DNA from: Clostridiales bacterium
GTDB lineage: Bacteria; Bacillota; Clostridia; Oscillospirales; CAG-272
NCBI GenBank assembly: GCA_018370615.1
Contig: JAGZAC010000029.1
Span: 1-11,543 of the forward strand
DNA: 11,543 nt
Direction: 5' to 3'
In this document: piece by piece, positions 6,311 through 11,543 of the stretch
Layout of the letters: each line of letters opens with the position of its first letter
Position numbering within the stretch: position 1 is the first letter of the stretch
The notes under the pieces: model-generated
Databases searched by the model: none
Seen by the model: only the letters and a program-made list of their open reading frames with translations
What the model was told of the DNA's origin: nothing
Position numbers and translations under genes: made by a program

Positions 6311-7269
6311 AAAGGATTCCTTTCCTGTTGGATCGTATCTGCTGAAACATCTATTTTAGAGGATGTTTTCCTGGAGACAAAGTACAGTACAAATAGGACA
6401 ACTGCAATGGAGATGCAGTAAAGGGAGTATGTCAGCATATCAGAAGGAATATATGCGATAAGGTAGTTACATGCGTTAAAGGCAATATGGAACAATATGG
6501 ACGCCCATATAGACTGGTATTTTTCAAAGACATAGGCCATAAACAATCCGGTGATTGTGGCATATACAAACTGCATCAGGTTCATATGGGCAGCGCCGAA
6601 AATCAGGGCGGAGAGAATCTGTGCCGCAGCTATAGGCATCGCCCTGCGCAAACGGGTGTAGATTAAGCCTCGGAAAACCACTTCCTCTAAAATGGGAGTG
6701 ATTACGGCGATGTATACAACCTCCAAGGCAAGGCTGCCGCCGCCGAAGGTAAGCTCGTAATATTGATTGGTTTCTGCTCCAGCAGTTTCCAAAGATGGAA
6801 ATAAAATGGAAAGAAGCGCGATTGTTACAGACACGACAATTTGTGCTGCGGCGCCTCCCAGAAAAATGGCAGCCGCCGGTGCGGCAGGCATTTTGGAGAG
6901 CGAAATCTCTCGTTCAAAGCGTTTGCCACGCAGGGTGTAAAAAAGAACGTAAATGAGAAGCAGCAACAGTGCCATGCCGATGCAAACAGGGGCGTAATAC
7001 CTAGAAAAAATGGACCAATAGGTTTTATAGTAGATGGATTCGTTAAAATACGCGGTATAAGGCAGGGCTTCTTGTACAATAAGGGAGTATATAAATACAA
7101 TTCCATTTTGTACAACAAACATAACGGCGTAGATAAAAACTGCGTACAAAATAGAAAGAAAAAACCCGGCAGCAGGCGAACGCTTCGGCTGGGGCGCACC
7201 ACAGCTTGCGCAAAACTGGTCATTTGCTAAAACATTTGGATTACCGCAGTAATGACATGTGTAACGCAT
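6307..7269 (-). CDS. CPBP-family intramembrane metalloprotease with N-terminal zinc ribbon
   Basis: CPBP (CAAX protease/bacteriocin-processing, ABI) proteins are polytopic intramembrane proteases or related factors. With the start chosen here the product has 320 residues. A small zinc ribbon at the N-terminus has CxxC pairs C5/C8 and C20/C23. Then come several hydrophobic helices (about 33-66, 92-112, 133-158, 178-193, 211-226, 231-248, 255-272, 279-297). The CPBP motifs are complete: EEVVFR (E195, E196, R200), FGAAH (H228) and HIAFN (H261, N265). I prefer the ATG at 7267-7269 because AAGGA sits six bases upstream and the protein then begins at the zinc ribbon. The in-frame ATG at 7299 lacks a well-spaced binding site and lies in repeat-like sequence. 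The stop overlaps the cysS start. The substrate is unknown; intact motifs suggest activity. Confidence 0.9.
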   Translation of the reverse strand: MRYTCHYCGNPNVLANDQFCASCGAPQPKRSPAAGFFLSILYAVFIYAVMFVVQNGIVFIYSLIVQEALPYTAYFNESIYYKTYWSIFSRYYAPVCIGMALLLLLIYVLFYTLRGKRFEREISLSKMPAAPAAAIFLGGAAAQIVVSVTIALLSILFPSLETAGAETNQYYELTFGGGSLALEVVYIAVITPILEEVVFRGLIYTRLRRAMPIAAAQILSALIFGAAHMNLMQFVYATITGLFMAYVFEKYQSIWASILFHIAFNACNYLIAYIPSDMLTYSLYCISIAVVLFVLYFVSRKTSSKIDVSADTIQQERNPL

Positions 7270-7296
7270 ACTTTTTCCTTCCCACGCTAGGCGTAT

Positions 7297-7396
7297 CATT
7301 TTATCTTCAAGGCTCCCTTTGCACAGGGGATGCTTAGGTTTTATATAGGCTCCCTTGTGTAAAGGGAGCTGGCGGCAAAGCCGCCTGAGGGATTGT
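7297..7396. repeat. Truncated intergenic repeat, element R3a
   Basis: This copy has only the right half of the family. It begins within the CATTTTATCTTCA core tail, continues through two outer hairpins, the inner hairpin GGCGGC-AAA-GCCGCC (7371-7385), and ends in GAGGGATTGT. The left half is missing and the element abuts the CPBP gene, so it appears cut off there. The 369-bp gap between CPBP and cysE is filled by R3a and R3b; I see no gene in it. Confidence 0.85.
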
Positions 7397-7404
7397 TCTC
7401 TTTT

Positions 7405-7618
7405 ACAACCCCTCCGTCTCGCCTACGGCGAGCCACCTCCCCTTGCACAGGGGAGGCTAAGAAATTGGAGTAAGTCCCCCTTATGGAGAGGCATGGGTTA
7501 GTGCAGGCTCCCCCTTGTGGGGAGATGCGCAGCATCTTCGGAGCATAACGGCACCATTTTATTTTCAAAGGCTCCCTTGTGTAAAGGGAGCTGGCGGCAA
7601 AGCCGCCTGAGGGATTGT
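7405..7618. repeat. Intergenic palindromic repeat, element R3b
   Basis: It runs from ACAACCCCTCC to GAGGGATTGT. Inner hairpins are CTCGCC-TAC-GGCGAG (7418-7432) and GGCGGC-AAA-GCCGCC (7593-7607). It contains the AGATGC-GCA-GCATCT-like hairpin and the identical 24-bp core (7539-7562) shared with R2b and R4a. The right end is 20 bp from the cysE stop codon. An outer hairpin near 7571-7590 (GCTCCCTTGTGTAAAGGGAG) may weakly terminate cysE transcription, but no clean U-run follows. Confidence 0.92.
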
Positions 7619-7638
7619 TTATCCAATCCCCGCAAATT

Positions 7639-8358
7639 TTACTTTTTCTCCAATTCTGCCAGGCGCTTTTCCAGCTTCTGCAGACTATGCCGTACAGCGC
7701 AGAGTTCCTGGGAAACCGGGTCCGGGATATGCACCTGGTCCAAATCGATAGGATCCACTCTGTTGCCGTCTCTGCGCACCACCCGGGCAGGAATGCCTAC
7801 AGCAGTACAGTTTTCCGGCACAGGCCCCAACACCACAGCGCCCGCAGCAATTTTTGCACCGTCTCCAACGGTAAAGTTTCCCAGCACCTTTGCCCCGGCA
7901 CCCACCATTACATTGTTGCCCAAGGTGGGATGGCGCTTGCAGCATTCTTTGCCGGTTCCTCCCAGGGTGACGCCCTGGTACAAAGTGCAGTTGTCTCCAA
8001 TAATGGTGGTCTCTCCGATTACCACCCCGCTGCCGTGGTCGATGAACAGCCCATGGCCGATGGTGGCTCCGGGATGGATTTCAATTCCGGTGAGAAACCG
8101 AGCAGTTTGTGACACAAACCGGGCAGTCGTGTATTTCTTTTTGCGGTACAGCCGATGGGCGACACGATAGGCCAGCAGGGCATGGAATCCGGAATAAAGA
8201 AGAGCAGCTTCTGCGCGGCTCTTCACAGCAGGGTCCCGGTCGCAGATGGCATCTACGTCCCGGCGGGTTTCCCGGACAAATGCCAGAACGCCCTGCCCAA
8301 CACGGCCCAGAGACTGTTCCCACGCTTTTTTGTTAAATTGAATGACGATTTTTCCCAT
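7639..8358 (-). CDS. cysE: Serine O-acetyltransferase
   Basis: CysE transfers acetyl from acetyl-CoA to L-serine to give O-acetylserine, the committed step of cysteine synthesis. The product has 239 residues, between the shorter Gram-positive form (about 220) and the E. coli form (273). After an alpha-helical N-terminal region come hexapeptide repeats of a left-handed beta helix. The catalytic pair is FIDHGSG (D107, H108), followed by TLGGTGK (121-127), KRHP (H133) and GAGAKVLGN (143-151). The C-terminal end, from about residue 220, looks like a short coiled coil. The start is supported by GGGAG six bases upstream of the ATG. It follows the MORN gene by 52 bp and could share its transcript. 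In Bacillus cysE sits directly upstream of cysS; here the CPBP gene and repeats separate them. Confidence 0.97.
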   Translation of the reverse strand: MGKIVIQFNKKAWEQSLGRVGQGVLAFVRETRRDVDAICDRDPAVKSRAEAALLYSGFHALLAYRVAHRLYRKKKYTTARFVSQTARFLTGIEIHPGATIGHGLFIDHGSGVVIGETTIIGDNCTLYQGVTLGGTGKECCKRHPTLGNNVMVGAGAKVLGNFTVGDGAKIAAGAVVLGPVPENCTAVGIPARVVRRDGNRVDPIDLDQVHIPDPVSQELCAVRHSLQKLEKRLAELEKK

Positions 8359-8392
8359 AAACGGCTCCCAGTGATAGATTCTTATCAGTATA

Positions 8393-8409
8393 TGCCGGAT
8401 GCCCCGGCA
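8393..8409 (-). other. GC-rich hairpin directly after the MORN gene stop codon
   Basis: TGCCGG (8393-8398) pairs with CCGGCA (8404-8409) around a 5-nt loop, one base after the MORN-protein stop and before cysE. No U-run follows, so it is more likely an mRNA processing or stabilising structure, or chance, than a terminator. A TATACT string at 8387-8392 lies just beyond but has no usable -35. Confidence 0.35.
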
Positions 8410-8410
8410 G

Positions 8411-9277
8411 TCATTCCTCCGGCGTGCTTACATCCCCCGTATCGTCCACACGGACAATGATGCCGTCCTCAAAATACCCGGTGTAGGTTCTGCCGTCCGG
8501 CCAGGTGTAGGTTCCCTGGCCCCACATGGTGTTGTTTTGGAATTCTCCTGTATAGGTTTCTCCGTTTGCCCAGGTGTAGGTTCCCTGGCCCCAGCGCTGG
8601 TCCCCCTGAAATTCCCCTTCGTAGACGCTGCCGTCGGCATATGTGTATACCCCGGTGCCCTCTTTGGCGTCTTTTACATAGGTGCCCTCGTAGGAGGAGC
8701 CGTCCGCCATAGTGTAAACGCCTTCGCCGTCCTTCATGTCGTCCTTAAAGGAACCCTCATAAACGCTGCCGTCTGCCCAGGTATACTTTCCCTGACCGGA
8801 TTTGTTTCCGTTTTCATATTCCCCCTCATATACGTCTCCATTGGCATAGGTGCACACGCCATAGCCGTGCTCCCGGTCCTCGTAAAACTCGCCTTCATAT
8901 ACGTCTCCGTTTTCCCGGGTCAGCTTGCCGGAGCCGTGCTTTACCAGATGCCATACTTCCCCCTCGTATACATCTCCGTTGGAATATTCCAGGGTGCCGT
9001 TTTCCTCATTGTAGGCGGCAGTAAGCCCTTCGACGGAATCATCTCCGCTGTAGGAAATACGGCCGGTTTGGGGCATACCGTCACTGTTCAGTACGCCTAC
9101 GAAGGATACGGAAAAGCCGGTGTCAAATCGGTATCTTACGTAACGAATGCCGAAAAGATACAATACGCCCAAAATCAGCGCCACGCACACCAAAACAGAG
9201 ACAACGATAATAATGATATTGGTGCGTGCCTGAAATCCTGTTTTCATTTTGCGTTTGTTTTCTTTTGCTTTGGGCAT
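8411..9277 (-). CDS. Membrane-anchored MORN-repeat protein
   Basis: The 288-residue product starts with a basic segment (about 1-18), then one transmembrane helix at about 20-43, so it is probably a signal-anchored protein with its C-terminus outside the cell. After a linker with one degenerate repeat (about 58-78), eight MORN-type units follow, with the YxGx motif at residues 104, 127, 150, 173, 196, 219, 242 and 265, spaced exactly 23 residues. MORN repeats form elongated beta-sheet scaffolds and in bacteria have no single function. There is no fused catalytic domain. The start has an excellent AAGGAGG five bases upstream of the ATG. It lies 23 bp downstream of the two-TM protein gene and upstream of cysE, so the three are likely co-transcribed. 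Its role is unknown; cell-envelope binding is a guess. Confidence 0.92.
   Translation of the reverse strand: MPKAKENKRKMKTGFQARTNIIIIVVSVLVCVALILGVLYLFGIRYVRYRFDTGFSVSFVGVLNSDGMPQTGRISYSGDDSVEGLTAAYNEENGTLEYSNGDVYEGEVWHLVKHGSGKLTRENGDVYEGEFYEDREHGYGVCTYANGDVYEGEYENGNKSGQGKYTWADGSVYEGSFKDDMKDGEGVYTMADGSSYEGTYVKDAKEGTGVYTYADGSVYEGEFQGDQRWGQGTYTWANGETYTGEFQNNTMWGQGTYTWPDGRTYTGYFEDGIIVRVDDTGDVSTPEE
8468..8989 (-). repeat. Tandem 69-bp coding repeat of the MORN protein
   Basis: Eight 23-codon units occur in register. The two C-terminal units are closest: a 24-bp stretch starting CCAGGTGTAGGTTCCCTGG is identical at 8501-8524 and 8570-8593, exactly 69 bp apart. This suggests recent duplication of a unit, whereas the other units have diverged at the DNA level. 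Confidence 0.85.
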
Positions 9278-9300
9278 AGCAGCCTCCTTTTTGCTGGAAG

Positions 9301-9873
9301 TTACAGATCTTTAATGGAAGAAATCATATCGTCGACCATCTGTAAAAGTTCCGGGATAAAATATGTGGCAAATATAGCGACGGCCAGCAGCAGAACCGCG
9401 CCGATAAGAATAAAAACGGGAGAGGAGCCCTTTTTCGCGTAGCGAACCTCTGCGTGGAATTTTTTATCTTCGGGCACATACAGCAGTGCCCGGTCCAAGT
9501 CGAGTTTTTTCTTTGGTTCCGGCGAACCGGTAAAAAAGCGGCGCAGGGATGCGGACCATTTTTTCGTGGGTTTTGAGGGAAGATAACAGTCTGCTTCATT
9601 GGCAATGGAGATACATTTGCGCAGTACCTTTCCCTCCCGGAGCGCACGCCCAAATCCCCACTTTCTCACGCCTAACCCGGACAAGGTCTTTGCGGTATCG
9701 GGGGATAGGCAGTCCGCTGCTAGGAGGGCCCGCACAGCGCCTCCCAGGTACCGCTTGCTGTAGACGGAAAGGATTCCGCCGATGACCATGCCGGCGTACA
9801 GGCCCCAGATAATGACAGCCAGGGACATAGTAGTATTTTCATAGGAAAAGTTGACATATGTGTCCAGCAGCAT
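9301..9873 (-). CDS. Two-TM membrane protein of unknown function
   Basis: I do not recognise this 190-residue protein. It has a short N-terminus, a hydrophobic helix at about 16-37 followed by basic residues (SKRYLGGAVR), a hydrophilic region of about 110 residues rich in Lys/Arg, and a second helix at about 152-173 with an acidic C-terminus. The positive-inside rule predicts both ends outside and the middle loop in the cytoplasm. No catalytic motif or metal-binding cluster is visible. The coding call rests on a strong AAAGGAG seven bases before the ATG, sensible topology, and a 23-bp gap to the MORN gene, whose own ribosome binding site lies in that gap. No promoter is visible in the short stretch before repeat R4a, so read-through from serS or a promoter within the repeat is possible. 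Confidence 0.8.
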   Translation of the reverse strand: MLLDTYVNFSYENTTMSLAVIIWGLYAGMVIGGILSVYSKRYLGGAVRALLAADCLSPDTAKTLSGLGVRKWGFGRALREGKVLRKCISIANEADCYLPSKPTKKWSASLRRFFTGSPEPKKKLDLDRALLYVPEDKKFHAEVRYAKKGSSPVFILIGAVLLLAVAIFATYFIPELLQMVDDMISSIKDL

Positions 9874-9909
9874 AAGCGGTCTCCTTTACTAAAATTTGTT
9901 TGTGGGTTT

Positions 9910-10127
9910 ACAACCCCTCCGCCGCAACACAGTTGCGGCACCTCCCCCCTCCCAGGGGAGGCTAAGAAGTCGGAACAAGTCCCCCTTATGGGGAGGCTTG
10001 GGTTTCGTGTAAGCCCCTTTGTGGGGAGATGCGCAGCACCCCCGGAGCATAACGGCACCATTTTATCTTCAAAGGCTCCCTTGTGTAAAGGGAGCTGGCT
10101 CCGCGTAAGCGGAGTCTGAGGGATTGT
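9910..10127. repeat. Intergenic palindromic repeat, element R4a
   Basis: It runs from ACAACCCCTCC to GAGGGATTGT. Inner hairpins are GCCGCAAC-ACA-GTTGCGGC (9921-9939) and GGCTCCGC-GTAA-GCGGAGTC (10097-10116, one G-T wobble). The identical 24-bp core lies at 10043-10066. In the small hairpin before the core the 3' arm has decayed (AGATGC-GCA-GCACCC). R4a and R4b together fill nearly all of the 520-bp gap between the two-TM gene and serS; I see no gene in it. Confidence 0.92.
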
Positions 10128-10131
10128 TTTT

Positions 10132-10387
10132 ACAACCCTTCCGTCTCGCCTGCGGCGAGCCACCTCCCCTTACACAGGGGAGGCTAAAAAGTTGGAATAA
10201 GTCCCCCTTATGGGGAGGCTTAAGGTTGATATAGGCTCCCATGTGTAAGGGAAGGCTAAGGTTTGATGTAGGCTCCCATGTGTAAGGGAAGGCTTAGGTT
10301 TGATGTAGGCTTCCTTGTGGGGAGGGCTAAGTTTGTGTAGCCCCCTTGTGTAAAGGGGGGTGTCGACGGAGTCGACGGGGGGATTGT
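10132..10387. repeat. Intergenic palindromic repeat, element R4b (expanded)
   Basis: It starts with ACAACCCTTCC and ends with GGGGGATTGT, 6 bp from the serS stop codon. Inner hairpins are CTCGCC-TGC-GGCGAG (10145-10159) and GTCGAC-GGA-GTCGAC (10362-10376). It lacks the 24-bp core. Its middle is instead expanded by tandem copies of an outer-hairpin unit (10233-10338). It may act in 3'-end formation of serS mRNA, though no U-run follows its hairpins. Confidence 0.9.
10233..10338. repeat. 37-bp tandem repeats inside R4b
   Basis: Two adjacent 37-bp units (10233-10269 and 10270-10306) beginning AGGCTCCCATGTGTAAGG differ at one base. A diverged 32-bp unit follows (10307-10338), and a related one precedes them (about 10199-10232). 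Each unit is one degenerate outer hairpin plus its linker (CTTAGGTTTGATGT type). Confidence 0.88.
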
Positions 10388-10393
10388 CCCTTT

Positions 10394-11543
10394 TTACACA
10401 TCAGAGGATTTTTTTAGTACATCCACACCCAGGTATTTGCGCAAGACTTCCGGTACAGTTACACTGCCATCCTTGTTCTGATTCTGCTCCACAATGGCCG
10501 GCAGAATCCGGCTGGTGGCCAGCCCGGACCCGTTCAGCGTGTGGACGAATTCTATTCCGCCGCCGTCCCGCCTGAAGCGGATGCTTCCCCGGCGGGCCTG
10601 ATAATCCCGGGCATTGGAAACAGAGGATACTTCTTTATATCCATTCATAGAAGGAATGTGAATTTCAATATCATAGGTCCGGGCCATAGATGCGGAGCAG
10701 TCTGCAGCCGCCAGCTTTACGGTGCGGAAATGGAAGCCCAGCCCCTTTACCAGTGCCTCCGCCTTGCCTACTAGCTCTTCAAAGGCCGCGTCGGAATCCT
10801 CCGGACGGGTGTACTGTACCATTTCCACCTTGTTGAACTGGTGTCCCCGAACCATGCCCCGCTCGTCTGTCCGGTAGGAACCGGCTTCCCGGCGGAAGCA
10901 AGGGGTGTAGGACACATATTTCCGGGGGAGATCCGCCTCGGTGAGAATTTCATCCCGGTGCAAGGATACAAGGGCCGTCTCTGCAGTGGGCAGCATAAAG
11001 CGGCGGCGTTCGTCCTCCGCCGTCTCCAGCCAGTAAACCTCATCCTTAAATTTGGGGAACTGGCCGGCGGTCAGCCCGCATTCGTACCCCAGCATGTGAG
11101 GGACCAGCACCAGCTCATACCCGTCGGCAAGGTGGGTGTCAATAAAGTAATTCAGCAGCGCCCACTCTAGCCGGGCTCCCATGCCCCGGTAAATCCAGAA
11201 CCCATTACCGGACAGCTTTGTGCCCCGCTTATAATCAATCAGTCCCAGATCGGTACAGAGATCCACATGGTTTTTCGGTGCAAAGTCAAAGGAATGCGGT
11301 TCGCCGAAGTACCGGATGGGCTCGTTGTTTTCCTTTCCACCAGGGGCCAGATCCGGATCCGGCAGGTTGGGCAGTCCCAGCAGCAGGGTGTTATACTCCG
11401 CCTCCACCTGGGCCAGCTTTTCGTCGTTTTCCTTGATCTGGGCGGACAGCTCCTTCATCTGTGCAAAAATAGGAGCGGTGTCCTTTCCCTCTTTTTTCAT
11501 CTGGGGGATCTGCTTGGATACACGGTTCTGCTGGGCCTTTTTC
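10394..11543 (-). CDS. serS: Seryl-tRNA synthetase, 5' end beyond the window
   Basis: This class II synthetase charges tRNA-Ser (and tRNA-Sec where present). The reading frame is open to the window edge. The 14 codons above the methionine at 11500 encode KKAQQNRVSKQIPQ, which fits the conserved SerRS N-terminal arm, so that methionine is internal and the true start is outside. About 382 residues are visible of the usual 425 or so. The N-terminal coiled-coil arm is partly present. The catalytic core shows TAETAL, the motif 2 region FRREAGSYRTDERGMVRGHQ (about 10840-10897) and the motif 3 region NGSGLATSRILPAIVEQNQ (about 10478-10534), with the motif 3 arginine present. The C-terminus is complete and ends next to repeat R4b. 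Confidence 0.98.
   Translation of the reverse strand, partial: KKAQQNRVSKQIPQMKKEGKDTAPIFAQMKELSAQIKENDEKLAQVEAEYNTLLLGLPNLPDPDLAPGGKENNEPIRYFGEPHSFDFAPKNHVDLCTDLGLIDYKRGTKLSGNGFWIYRGMGARLEWALLNYFIDTHLADGYELVLVPHMLGYECGLTAGQFPKFKDEVYWLETAEDERRRFMLPTAETALVSLHRDEILTEADLPRKYVSYTPCFRREAGSYRTDERGMVRGHQFNKVEMVQYTRPEDSDAAFEELVGKAEALVKGLGFHFRTVKLAAADCSASMARTYDIEIHIPSMNGYKEVSSVSNARDYQARRGSIRFRRDGGGIEFVHTLNGSGLATSRILPAIVEQNQNKDGSVTVPEVLRKYLGVDVLKKSSDV

Noticed and set aside
5495..6421. Plus-strand ORF of 308 codons
   Set aside because: It is antisense to cysS, whose motifs are complete, and has no recognisable domain.
7270..7638. T-box or other cysteine-related riboswitch ahead of CPBP-cysS or cysE
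   Set aside because: The leader regions are occupied by the repeat family; I see no T-box consensus or specifier structure. The serS leader is outside the window.
8399..9442. Plus-strand ORF of 347 codons with a repetitive hydrophobic product
   Set aside because: It is the antisense of the MORN repeats; its periodicity comes from the 69-bp units on the other strand.
10233..10338. Possible small CRISPR array because of regular 37-bp spacing
   Set aside because: The units are contiguous without unique spacers, and no cas gene is present.

Overview
This window is bacterial chromosome from around the replication origin of a low-to-mid GC Firmicute. Protein style, strong AGGAGG-type ribosome binding sites, gene content, and a family of intergenic palindromic repeats of a kind I associate with gut Clostridia suggest Oscillospirales/Ruminococcaceae-like Clostridia. 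That lineage call is an inference. Every convincing gene is on the minus strand, so transcription runs from high to low coordinates.

Right to left: serS (5' end cut by the window edge); a 520-bp block of repeats; a possible operon of a two-TM protein of unknown function, a membrane-anchored MORN-repeat protein and cysE; a second repeat block; a zinc-ribbon CPBP-family membrane protease whose stop codon overlaps the start of cysS, followed by a clear Rho-independent terminator; a third repeat block, a perfect parS site and a promoter; the tightly coupled rbfA-nrnA-truB operon (two 4-bp ATGA overlaps); a fourth, smaller repeat element; and dnaA with its own promoter and an upstream DnaA box. 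Positions 1-224, downstream of dnaA where dnaN normally follows, hold a cluster of DnaA boxes and are the best oriC candidate.

Functionally the window combines replication initiation and segregation (dnaA, DnaA boxes, parS), ribosome maturation and tRNA modification (rbfA, truB), nano-RNA/pAp turnover (nrnA), and a serine/cysteine theme (serS, cysE, cysS). Two membrane proteins without assignable function sit directly upstream of cysE.

The most unusual structure is the repeat family. Six nearly complete elements and one truncated copy fill the four large gaps between transcription units. Each has near-identical inverted ends (ACAACCCCTCC / GGAGGGATTGT). Inside, outer hairpins of conserved sequence flank short inner hairpins whose stem sequence changes from copy to copy while pairing is kept, a covariation-like pattern. 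No CRISPR array, tRNA, rRNA, recognisable riboswitch or autonomous transposase gene was seen.
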